DNA of 21,407 bases from an uncultured Blautia sp. (GTDB lineage Bacteria > Bacillota > Clostridia > Lachnospirales > Lachnospiraceae), in the NCBI GenBank assembly GCA_946538475.1, contig CAMNGN010000011.1, positions 1 to 21,407 on the forward strand, given 5' to 3'. A program made the translations under genes and the position numbers. The notes under the pieces are model-generated. The model was not told where the DNA came from and did no database searches. It worked only from the letters and a program-made list of their open reading frames with translations. Shown here piece after piece: positions 7,015 through 14,428 of the stretch; position 1 is the first letter of the stretch; every line of letters starts with the position of its first letter.

Positions 7015-7728
7015 TTATTTTTGACTTTTTATGCCCGGATTTACGTAAATATCGTACCTCACGGCCTTTCCTTTCAGGGAATGTGAAGGTGTACGCCCTG
7101 CCAGAAACGGTCCTTTCGTCGGGCGTTTTACGATCAGCTTTTTGGGACAGGCCGAGACCGCCGCCTCAAAGAGTTCCTCCTCATTGTCGCAGGGCTTTTC
7201 GATCTGATGGATCAGCTGGAACTTCTTTTTGACCGCCGCGCTTTTCCTCCGCTCCGGAAACATCGGGTCGAGGAGGATGACATCGGGGCACTCACCCATG
7301 ATCCGCATTCCCTCGATACTGTCCCCTTTGATCAGATGCATGCGGGCGACCGCCTCACTCAGCTCGGGTATCTCCGCCGCACGGATCAGGCTGTCTTCCA
7401 GAAGATCCGCGATCACGGGATCCTTCTCGTACAGCGTCACATAGAATCCGGCTGCCGCCAGAAGCAGCGAGTCCTCCCCGAAACCCGCTGTTGCGTCCAC
7501 CGCGCGGAGGATCCGGTCCTCTTCACCTGCATTACTGTTTGTCGTTTTTTTCACTTTTGCCGCTTTGACCAGCAGTTCCCGTTCCAGGTTGCTCTGCCTC
7601 AGTCTGGGGATCATGCGCGTGAGATCCGCGCTGATGGCAAGCTCCCCGTCTGTCAGAGCGAGTCCCGAATCTGTCATCACCGGAACCGCGCTCTTCTTAT
7701 TATCCGCCTTTTCATTCATATCACTCAT
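7015..7728 (-). CDS. rsmJ: RsmJ-like 16S rRNA (guanine-N2) methyltransferase
   Basis: A 237-residue class I SAM-dependent methyltransferase of the RsmJ family. In E. coli RsmJ methylates G1516 of 16S rRNA. Visible motifs are the SAM-binding VDATAGFGEDS (77-87), the acidic end of strand 2 at Glu101 (TLYEKDP), the catalytic DPMFPERRKSAAVKKKF (154-170), which is the RsmJ signature, and the late strand LIVKRPTKGPFLAG. Length is close to the E. coli enzyme. The start at 7728 has AGGA 5-6 nt upstream. It lies 62 nt after the secreted-protein gene on the same strand and may be co-transcribed. Methylation site in this organism is inferred from the family only. Confidence 0.85.
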   Translation of the reverse strand: MSDMNEKADNKKSAVPVMTDSGLALTDGELAISADLTRMIPRLRQSNLERELLVKAAKVKKTTNSNAGEEDRILRAVDATAGFGEDSLLLAAAGFYVTLYEKDPVIADLLEDSLIRAAEIPELSEAVARMHLIKGDSIEGMRIMGECPDVILLDPMFPERRKSAAVKKKFQLIHQIEKPCDNEEELFEAAVSACPKKLIVKRPTKGPFLAGRTPSHSLKGKAVRYDIYVNPGIKSQK

Positions 7729-7790
7729 CTTTTTCCTGCCGGGGCAGAATCCTTATTTCGACGGATACATGTCCCTTTTAATATATAGTG

Positions 7791-9353
7791 TTACTCTGCA
7801 TAAGGAAGCCGCTTTATCAGCCAATTGCCGTTTTTATCGATCAGGCCGACATAAGGACCGCTCTCATAATAGTAGGAAAGGTTCCTCCCTGCCGTAAGTT
7901 TGGAGGTCCTTGTACTGAAAGTCAGATTCAGCTCATTATCCAGTATTGCCGCCACGTAAAAATCGCCGGTATATTCGGCACCGGGAAGGTATCCCACAGT
8001 TACCAGAATTCCGTCAACGGTAAGTTCCAGGGTTGTTTTTGAATCGCTCCTCGGTTTGTCGGGGTCGTTCCCCGTTTTCAGGCATAAATCTTTCACATCG
8101 GTACTGTCCAGGACACACTCCCCTGTCTCTCTGTCCCAAACGTGCAAAATGTCTGTCTCAAAATCGCTGAATCCATCATTCACCTGTACGGTGCCGTTTT
8201 TTGCGAGGATATACCGGTCGTTCATCTGCACCGGTTCTTCATCCGGGGGAAGCGGGATGCCGGCCGAACCGTCTTCTCCTTCAACATAAATCATATCGCC
8301 TTCCCGGGCATACAGCAGTGTCTTTCCGCCGCAGGAAAGCGTCCCTGCACAGACTCTGCCATCCAGCACATCTGCCGGAAGTCCCACGGCATATCCGGTT
8401 CTTGTGTACAATTCACTGATATCTTCATCCGTCACAGCTATTTCATTCAATTCTTCATCGAAAATACGGAATGTATTCCCGTCCTGTAAACTGACAAAGC
8501 AAACACGTCCGCCATCGATCGGGACACGCTCCGATCCCACATACTTAAGAGAGCTTCCCCATGTATCGGGCAGATCGGCCAGAACATCTCTCATGATGAT
8601 CAGACCATCCTGTGTACAGACATGGTACCTCTCCTTTTCATCCTCTGTATCATCCTCCGTTTCATCCTCCGTTTCCGCACCGATCAGCAGGTATTGTCCG
8701 ATCGTCCCTTTTATCTCACCTTTCAAAGTTTCCGGAAAGCCGGGTTCGCTGCTGAATTTCCATACACCGTCCTTCCAAATACAGTTAATAATATCAGGTT
8801 CACTAAAGCCGGAACCGTTAAAATACAGATGCACGACATATGCCCCTTCCGGCCGGTACATATTCATATATCCGGTGTGCTCCATCCTGTCAAATCCCGG
8901 CGTCTCCGGAACCGATGTCTCAGCGATCACATTGCCTCTGAAATCCTTAATTTGAAGGGTATTCAATTTTTTATAATACACGCAGAACGAATCAGATGCA
9001 TAGCCGGTATATTCATTATAATCATTTTTGTATTCGGAAAGTATCTCAAATGTGTCCGTATCGATAAATCTGTCCTTTCCGTCTTCAAACCTTTCAATGA
9101 TCATGCCTTTAGGCACCGTGACAATACCACCGTAAGACCCATGCATAGCAGAGCCGCAGAGCTTTCCATCACTGTCATACAGATCGAATCTGTCCAGCTG
9201 CTGCTCTCCGCCGACCTCTCTGTATGCCCCGCTTCTGACTCCGATATATTCGTCATCATAACACAGCGGACCCGCCTGCGCAGGAACCGCAAAAAGCAAA
9301 GCCAAAACCATTGCGGCAGCACTTCTTAAAATACACGCACATTTCTTCATCAT
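7791..9353 (-). CDS. Secreted protein of unknown function
   Basis: I do not recognise a named family. The 520-residue product starts with a clear signal peptide (MMKKCACILRSAAAMVLALLFAVPAQA, cut after AQA). The ATG at 9353 is chosen over the GTG at 9371 because GAAGGAG lies 9 nt upstream of it. The mature protein is rich in short beta-like segments such as RFDLYDSDGKLCG, VWDRETGECVLD and the C-terminal YVGLIDKNGNWLIKRL. These resemble WG or beta-propeller repeats, so a propeller-like cell-surface protein is plausible. Residues 227-241 are an acidic stretch (ETEDETEDDTEDEKE) encoded by a 12-nt tandem repeat. No catalytic motif, lipobox or C-terminal anchor is seen. A function cannot be given. 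Confidence 0.8.
   Translation of the reverse strand: MMKKCACILRSAAAMVLALLFAVPAQAGPLCYDDEYIGVRSGAYREVGGEQQLDRFDLYDSDGKLCGSAMHGSYGGIVTVPKGMIIERFEDGKDRFIDTDTFEILSEYKNDYNEYTGYASDSFCVYYKKLNTLQIKDFRGNVIAETSVPETPGFDRMEHTGYMNMYRPEGAYVVHLYFNGSGFSEPDIINCIWKDGVWKFSSEPGFPETLKGEIKGTIGQYLLIGAETEDETEDDTEDEKERYHVCTQDGLIIMRDVLADLPDTWGSSLKYVGSERVPIDGGRVCFVSLQDGNTFRIFDEELNEIAVTDEDISELYTRTGYAVGLPADVLDGRVCAGTLSCGGKTLLYAREGDMIYVEGEDGSAGIPLPPDEEPVQMNDRYILAKNGTVQVNDGFSDFETDILHVWDRETGECVLDSTDVKDLCLKTGNDPDKPRSDSKTTLELTVDGILVTVGYLPGAEYTGDFYVAAILDNELNLTFSTRTSKLTAGRNLSYYYESGPYVGLIDKNGNWLIKRLPYAE
8638..8673. repeat. Three 12-nt tandem repeats within the secreted-protein gene
   Basis: TCATCCTCTGTA is followed by two copies of TCATCCTCCGTT. 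The 12-nt unit is in frame (four codons, acidic residues on the minus strand), so slippage would lengthen or shorten the acidic stretch without a frameshift. Confidence 0.9.
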
Positions 9354-9453
9354 ATTCACCCGCTCCTTCACTGTCCGTAATAAATCCTGCCGATTATTTT
9401 TTGTTATTCACACCCCGGCACGTCGCCCCGCAGCCATTTTCTCCTTACTCACC

Positions 9454-9482
9454 TTGCACCTCTTCTTTTTTCGGTGTATAAT
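9454..9482 (+). promoter_or_regulatory. Sigma-A promoter for fucU
   Basis: TTGCAC (9454-9459) and a perfect TATAAT (9477-9482) with a 17-nt spacer. Transcription would start near 9489, inside the adjoining palindrome and about 165 nt before the fucU ATG. Confidence 0.8.
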
Positions 9483-9511
9483 CGTATCTGTTCAGGGCCT
9501 GAACAGATACG
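9483..9511. promoter_or_regulatory. 29-nt palindrome at the fucU start point, likely operator
   Basis: CGTATCTGTTCAGG (9483-9496) is repeated as its exact reverse complement at 9498-9511, with a single G between. It begins directly after the -10 box, where a dimeric repressor would block initiation. In RNA it could also fold as a stem of about 12 bp at the very 5' end. I do not recognise the regulator family. Confidence 0.75.
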
Positions 9512-9654
9512 GCAAAAATCCATGCAAATCGCCTCCGGCGATGGGATTTTTGCTTGTTGAATCATGTTCGTACGGCCTCAGCAGCAAGTGCTTCGGCCTG
9601 TTATGAGCAATTACAATCATTTCAGCATCAATGCAACCGAAAGGAGATTAAATC
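9489..9654 (+). other. Long structured 5' leader of fucU
   Basis: This untranslated region fills most of the 301-bp gap before fucU. GCAAAAATCC (9512-9521) pairs with GGATTTTTGC (9544-9553), enclosing ATCGCC (9528-9533) paired with GGCGAT (9537-9542). The 10-bp outer stem has A- and T-tracts inside it, so it could work as an attenuator or simply shape the RNA. Nothing else is recognised up to the AAAGGAG at 9640-9646. It matches no riboswitch I know by eye. Confidence 0.5.
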
Positions 9655-10098
9655 ATGTTAAAAGGAATTCCCGAAATCTTATCCCCCGAGCTTCTCAAAG
9701 TTCTTTGTGAAATGGGCCACAGCGACCGCATCGTCATCGCCGACGGAAACTTCCCCGTAGAATCCATGGGAAAGAACTGCAAGGTCGTAAGACTTGACGG
9801 CCACGGTGTCCCCGAGATCCTCGACGCCATCCTTACCGTCATCCCGCTCGACACTTATGTCGAAAAGCCCGTCACACTTATGGAAGTAATGAAGGGCGAT
9901 ACCGTCGGAACACCGGTCATCTGGAACACCTATCGTGAGATCGTTGCAAAACATGACGAGCGCGGTGCCGACGCTGTAGGCAATATCGAGCGCTTTGCCT
10001 TCTATGACGAAGCCAAAACCGCATACTGCATCATCGCGACAGGCGAAAAAGCTGTCTACGCGAATGTTATGCTGCAGAAAGGTGTCGTGATCAACTGA
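9655..10098 (+). CDS. fucU: FucU/RbsD-family sugar mutarotase
   Basis: A 147-residue cytoplasmic mutarotase of the RbsD/FucU fold, which interconverts sugar anomers. FucU acts on L-fucose; RbsD acts on D-ribose. The sequence follows FucU closely: MLKGIPEILSPELLKVLCEMGHSDRIVIADGNFP with His22 and Asp30, then RLDGHGVPEILDAIL, TVIPLD.YVEKP, W.TYREIV and the C-terminal RFAFYDEAKTAYCIIATGE.AVYANVMLQKGV. The start has AAAGGAG at good spacing, and the length is normal. No fucose transporter, isomerase, kinase or aldolase gene is nearby, so it is an orphan with its own promoter and terminator. The natural substrate may therefore differ from fucose. Confidence 0.9.
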   Translation: MLKGIPEILSPELLKVLCEMGHSDRIVIADGNFPVESMGKNCKVVRLDGHGVPEILDAILTVIPLDTYVEKPVTLMEVMKGDTVGTPVIWNTYREIVAKHDERGADAVGNIERFAFYDEAKTAYCIIATGEKAVYANVMLQKGVVIN

Positions 10099-10113
10099 TC
10101 TCCCGCATAATTT

Positions 10114-10148
10114 AAAAAAAGAGGAACGCATCCGGCGTTCCTCTTTTT
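10114..10148. terminator. Bidirectional intrinsic terminator
   Basis: GAGGAACGC (10121-10129) pairs with GCGTTCCTC (10135-10143) around a 5-nt loop. Seven A's precede it and five T's follow it, so it can end fucU transcripts on the plus strand and peptidase transcripts on the minus strand. Confidence 0.93.
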
Positions 10149-10160
10149 ATCTTTCAGACA

Positions 10161-13160
10161 CTATCTTTTTACGATACTGCTCTGCAGATATTTTCCAAGT
10201 ACTACTTCACCGTACGGCTGTCTCTTATAGCTTACCACATAGTACCTGTAATTTTTGTTTTTTAATGCTTTGCTGTCGACAAGATAATTCTTCTCGGGGT
10301 TACCGATCGTGACAATTTTTTTAAATGCTCCGCTGCCTTCTTTTCGGTAGATGTAATAGCCCGAACAGTCTTCCTGTTTATTCCAGGTTACTTTAAAACC
10401 GTTCGACCTTGGCGTGATCGAAGATATCCGTGTGGTATCCGGGCAGGTGATCACCGAATTTCCCACGGAATACGGACCGTTGTAATACTTCCCTTCGATC
10501 AGGCGGTACGGAACCACCTTGTACTGGTATCTGTTGAGGAAGAGGAGGTTCGTCGAATCGGTAAACACATCCGGCGTATTGCTCGTTCGCGTGTGCCTGA
10601 GGCTCCAGGCCCCGCCGTTCATTCTCCTGTAAATGCGGTATCCGTCCGCTCCGGCGATCTTATTGTACGTTACGGTACTGTACTTGCCGGTAAAAGTCCT
10701 CGCAACATCCGTCTCTTTGGCAAGCTGCGGGACAACTTCTTTTATTTCGCTGCGGTCGCTGTAATACCGCGTGCCTTCGATCATGGCGTACGCTCTGATA
10801 TAGTACTTATATTTGACCCCGGGTTTAAGATAAGTGCCGGTGGAAGGATTCTCCACATCCGTGTGTTTGACCTTGCTCTCTCCCACTACGTAGCCCCTGC
10901 ACTTTGACGTGCCTCCCGCTTCCTGCCGGTAAACCGCATATCCGTCACAGTCCGGAACAGACTGCCAGGACAGGGACACTTTGTTATAAGTAAGCATGGA
11001 TGCGGACAGTCCTGCAGGTGCTGCCGGTATCACAAGAAATGTGATCTGCTGAGTAAGGTTCGGCGCTCTTAAACAGGAGACCGTTACTGTTGTCATTCCG
11101 GGGCGATCCGCCGATATGACAAGGCCCTCCGCCGAAACGATGCTGTCATCTCCCACAGTCACCGCATAGCCGGGTTCGTTGTAGATTTCGGGATAAGCGT
11201 TTGCCGGAATGATGTATTCATCTCCCTGAACCAGTTTGACCGTCGTTTCTCCGACATTCATGGACGGGACATAGTCATTTGTTTTTGTATGTGCTTTTAT
11301 TCTCGGTGCTGCGCTCTTTTCCGTCGACAAATCGCTGAATTCTCCGCCGGATCCGTAAAATGTCTGTCCGGGTGCGGTGCCTGCGATAAAGCTGCACCAT
11401 TCATAGGCGACCGTACTTTCAAAGTAATATGAGATCCGTTTTCCGGTAGAATCGGCATTAGTTGTAGTATTGGTGAGGACTACCGAGTAATACGTATCGG
11501 GAGCTATATCGACCTCGGGGACCGGGTTGGTCTGTATGCCGACGTAAGTCTGTTTGATCTGAATCGGTGTGTCGTAAGCAGGTACTCCGCTCGTCGGATC
11601 GGACGTATCGGTCAGTCCCAGATAGACCTGCACACTGAAAGCAGCTCCGTCGGTGCCTGCACCTGTCACGATCTCGCCCAGCGTTTCCGACATTCCTTCT
11701 CCTGCGTTCGCTTTAAACACGGCGGCGATACTGTCACCGTATTCCACGTAATAGGCCTGAACGCCCGATGCGCCGTCATAAAAATAATTGTTGGGGTAGA
11801 CAGGCGCCGATATGGCACTTGCACAGACAATATTGGAGAGCGACATATCCTCATAGGAGATATAAAAGTATCCTTCATCTCCCCATGATTTTCCCCAGCT
11901 GTTTTTGACGATCCAGGCTCCGTCCGACTTTACACCGCACGATTCCATAAAGTTATTCTTAGAGTAGCTGTCATCCCATCCTACAATGGTAACCGCATGG
12001 TTTACCCCGCCTTCTTTCGGATTGCAGAAAGCAGCGGTATCCGGGTTGTAATAGTTTCCCATGTCGCCGTAGGCAGTCTGAGAAAACGTGATCAGACCTG
12101 TTGCGGACTTGTACACCGAAACCATCGTCTTGATCCGGTTTACACGTGCCGAAAGCTTATTTACTTTATTATTGCTGAAGACAGCGGCGTTCTGCATAAA
12201 AGCGGCCGTGTCGTAGGCTGCGGCCGGATCGAAAGGTGCCGCTCCCGCAGGATATGAAGCCTCGAGGGCCATACCTGACCGGGTGCTCAGATGCATTGCA
12301 CCGATAGTGGTGTTTCCGCCGCCGTGGGTTCCCAGCGTGGTACTGTTGTAATCCTGCGGGGTATTGTTCAATCTGTCATTCTGTCTGTTAAAACAGAAAT
12401 AAGCGAGATGTTCCTCCGACAGATCCAAAGAGAGCCCTTCCTGATAAAGGACAGAAGTTTCCATCTGGGAGGCGAGCGCATAAGCCCAGCAGTCCAGATA
12501 CCGTCCCTGGTCCTTCACTTCCGTGACCAGGCCTTCCTTTCTTGCATCGTAGGTTGCTGCTGCTCCTGCCCGAAGCAGTGTTCCTTCCGAAAGATCCTCT
12601 CCGGAGTAATCCATCGGCACTACGGGCAGCTCGGACAGCCCCTGCAGCGGCGCCATCTGCTCGGCCCTCTCTTCGTCCGTAAGGGGACGTCCCTTGATAT
12701 AGCGGATCCCTTCCTTCGTCTCCTCTTCTTCGAAGATCAGTTCACCCTCAGGTTCTTCCGTCGGCAGGATGTCCTGTTCCGGCTCCTCCGGCTCCGAAAG
12801 GAATTCGTCCGGTCCTTCTGCAGGAACAAGCCCTGCATCCGCAGAGCTCAGATCTTCGGGAAAAAGCTGTACGTCTTCGACGAGCTGTTCTTCCTCTTCC
12901 AAAGCAGGCTCATCCGTCGAGGCTTCGAGGGGTTCCTCCGCAAACGAGAGGTCAGCGGCTTCGCCGTCACCGGCGGTCCACTCTTCGGCGAAAGGCTCTT
13001 CCTCAAGGATCTCCTCTGTTCTCTGTTCTTCTGCAAGTTCCCCGGTCAGTCCGGGTTCAATCAGCAGTTCCCCTGCACCGGCAGGTGTATTTCCCAGTGT
13101 GAGCACAGCCGCGAGAAGGGCGGCTGCCCATCTTTTTGCTGTTGAATCTCTTACAGACAT
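10161..13160 (-). CDS. Secreted papain-family (C1) cysteine peptidase with lectin-like and FN3 modules
   Basis: A 999-residue exported protein. Residues 1-30 are a signal peptide (KRWAAALLAAVLTLGNTPAGAG). Residues 31-148 are extremely rich in Glu/Asp, perhaps a propeptide or spacer. The C1 catalytic domain (about 200-450) shows the oxyanion Gln218 and nucleophile Cys224 in VKDQGRYLDCWAYA, His388 in GGVNHAVTIVGWDDS and Asn420 in WIVKNSWGKSWGDEGYF. A region at about 455-620 resembles the lectin-like domain of bacterial C1 peptidases. An Ig-like segment follows (about 632-713), then three fibronectin-type repeats (about 715-812, 818-907, 908-999), each with an SGY/DGYxxYR motif. No LPxTG anchor is seen, so it is released or held non-covalently. 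I chose the ATG at 13160 because AAGGAGG precedes it by 6 nt; the frame is open to 13196. Confidence 0.92.
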   Translation of the reverse strand: MSVRDSTAKRWAAALLAAVLTLGNTPAGAGELLIEPGLTGELAEEQRTEEILEEEPFAEEWTAGDGEAADLSFAEEPLEASTDEPALEEEEQLVEDVQLFPEDLSSADAGLVPAEGPDEFLSEPEEPEQDILPTEEPEGELIFEEEETKEGIRYIKGRPLTDEERAEQMAPLQGLSELPVVPMDYSGEDLSEGTLLRAGAAATYDARKEGLVTEVKDQGRYLDCWAYALASQMETSVLYQEGLSLDLSEEHLAYFCFNRQNDRLNNTPQDYNSTTLGTHGGGNTTIGAMHLSTRSGMALEASYPAGAAPFDPAAAYDTAAFMQNAAVFSNNKVNKLSARVNRIKTMVSVYKSATGLITFSQTAYGDMGNYYNPDTAAFCNPKEGGVNHAVTIVGWDDSYSKNNFMESCGVKSDGAWIVKNSWGKSWGDEGYFYISYEDMSLSNIVCASAISAPVYPNNYFYDGASGVQAYYVEYGDSIAAVFKANAGEGMSETLGEIVTGAGTDGAAFSVQVYLGLTDTSDPTSGVPAYDTPIQIKQTYVGIQTNPVPEVDIAPDTYYSVVLTNTTTNADSTGKRISYYFESTVAYEWCSFIAGTAPGQTFYGSGGEFSDLSTEKSAAPRIKAHTKTNDYVPSMNVGETTVKLVQGDEYIIPANAYPEIYNEPGYAVTVGDDSIVSAEGLVISADRPGMTTVTVSCLRAPNLTQQITFLVIPAAPAGLSASMLTYNKVSLSWQSVPDCDGYAVYRQEAGGTSKCRGYVVGESKVKHTDVENPSTGTYLKPGVKYKYYIRAYAMIEGTRYYSDRSEIKEVVPQLAKETDVARTFTGKYSTVTYNKIAGADGYRIYRRMNGGAWSLRHTRTSNTPDVFTDSTNLLFLNRYQYKVVPYRLIEGKYYNGPYSVGNSVITCPDTTRISSITPRSNGFKVTWNKQEDCSGYYIYRKEGSGAFKKIVTIGNPEKNYLVDSKALKNKNYRYYVVSYKRQPYGEVVLGKYLQSSIVKR

Positions 13161-13236
13161 GTAGCCCTCCTTCCTGATGTTGATGTACCTTTGCATTTTT
13201 TATGCGCAGGCGGTGTCACGAAGTTATCTTACTTTC

Positions 13237-13266
13237 ATTATCGCAGACATGCATCAAGGATGTCAA
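13237..13266 (-). promoter_or_regulatory. Candidate promoter of the peptidase gene inside the end of argD
   Basis: On the minus strand, a perfect TTGACA (13266-13261) and GATAAT (13242-13237) are 18 nt apart, giving a start near 13230 and a leader of about 70 nt. The hexamers overlap the last argD codons, so part of the match could be chance, but it would separate the peptidase from the arginine operon. Confidence 0.6.
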
Positions 13267-14428
13267 TCATCTCATCGATCTGCGCTCTGGTAATGATGAG
13301 CGGCGGAACCAGCCTGATCACATTCGATCCGGCCGAGATCACCAGAAGGCCTTTCTCCAGCGCCTTCTTTATCACATCCGATACCGGAAGGCCTTTGAGC
13401 TCCAGTCCCTGCATAAATCCCGCTCCTCTTCGCTCGGCCACACAGCTGTGTTTTTCTGCCAGAGTGTCAAGGCGCTCTTCAAGATAAGGAGCCAGCTCCT
13501 GCACTCGAAGCAGGATCATGTCTCTCTCAAAGATCTCGAATACTTTGCTCACCGCCGCGCACACAAAGGGATTGCCGCCGTAGGTGGTTCCATGGTCGCC
13601 CGGCTCCAGAGATGCGGAAGCTGCCTTCTTGTTCAGCACAAAGGCGCCCACCGGAACCCCGCAGCCCAGCGCTTTTGCGCATGTCATGATGTCCGGCTGC
13701 ACGTCAAATGCCTGCCAGGCAAAATAGAATCCGGTTCTGCCCATACCGCACTGGATCTCGTCAAAGATCAGGATGATGTCCTTCTCATCGCAGAGTCTGC
13801 GAAGCCCTTCCAGGAATTCCTTGGTAGCGGGATGAATGCCGCCTTCTCCCTGGATCGTCTCCACGATGATCGCGCAGGTTTTCTCGGTCACCTGCTCCTT
13901 TACGCTTTCAAGGTCGTTGAAATCGGCAAAGCGCACGCCGCCCATGAGCGGCTCAAAGGGCTCACGGTAATGCTCGGTGCCTGTCACCGAGAGCGCTCCG
14001 ACCGAACGCCCGTGGAAAGAGTTGCGCATGGCAATGATCTCGTGATCTGCATGCCCTGTCTTGATATATGCATATTTTTTTGCCGCTTTGATCGCGCCTT
14101 CGATCGCCTCGGTACCGCTGTTGGTAAAAAAGACCTTGTTCATCCGGCTTGCCAGGATCAGCTTGTTTCCGGCATCGATGATCGGCAGATTGTAGTAGAG
14201 GTTGGAAGTATGCATCAGCTTGTCGATCTGGGCTTTCAGCGCTTCGTCATAACCCGGATAATGATACCCGAGGGCATTCACCGCGATGCCCGCAGCGAAA
14301 TCAAGATACTTCTTTCCTTCGGTGTCGTAAAGATATGCTCCTTCTCCCCGTTCAAAAATGACCGGGAAGCGATTATATGTATGGAGGATACTGACCTCCG
14401 CTTCTTCGATCTGATCATGCATGTTCAT
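13238..14428 (-). CDS. argD: Acetylornithine aminotransferase
   Basis: A 396-residue class III PLP-dependent aminotransferase. It converts N-acetylglutamate semialdehyde to N-acetylornithine with glutamate as donor. Seen are the cofactor phosphate-binding SGTEAIEGAIKAA (about 104-116), NSFHGRS, Asp223 of IFDEIQCGMGRTG and the Schiff-base Lys252 in MTCAKALGCGVPVGAF, followed by GTTYGGNPFVCAA. I use the ATG at 14428, 10 nt after GGGGAG; the frame is open to 14449. The start overlaps the end of argB by 14 nt, which implies coupled translation. It is the last gene of argC-argJ-argB-argD. Related ornithine or succinylornithine aminotransferases look alike, but the operon settles the role. Confidence 0.96.
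   Translation of the reverse strand: MNMHDQIEEAEVSILHTYNRFPVIFERGEGAYLYDTEGKKYLDFAAGIAVNALGYHYPGYDEALKAQIDKLMHTSNLYYNLPIIDAGNKLILASRMNKVFFTNSGTEAIEGAIKAAKKYAYIKTGHADHEIIAMRNSFHGRSVGALSVTGTEHYREPFEPLMGGVRFADFNDLESVKEQVTEKTCAIIVETIQGEGGIHPATKEFLEGLRRLCDEKDIILIFDEIQCGMGRTGFYFAWQAFDVQPDIMTCAKALGCGVPVGAFVLNKKAASASLEPGDHGTTYGGNPFVCAAVSKVFEIFERDMILLRVQELAPYLEERLDTLAEKHSCVAERRGAGFMQGLELKGLPVSDVIKKALEKGLLVISAGSNVIRLVPPLIITRAQIDEMIDILDACLR

Noticed and set aside
7736..7747. CTGCC-GG-GGCAG inverted repeat before the rsmJ-like gene
   Set aside because: A 2-nt loop cannot form a stable hairpin and 5 bp is common by chance.
9408..9437. Nine-codon minus-strand frame (MAAGRRAGV) with AAGGAG before it
   Set aside because: Too short to support, with no clear promoter and no coupling to the next gene; the match may be chance.
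9522..9560. Twelve-codon frame (MQIASGDGIFAC) in the fucU leader
   Set aside because: No ribosome binding site precedes it and its ATG lies inside a stem-loop.
12769..13164. Serine-rich plus-strand frame
   Set aside because: It is the complement of the Glu/Asp-rich region of the peptidase, which explains the serine runs.
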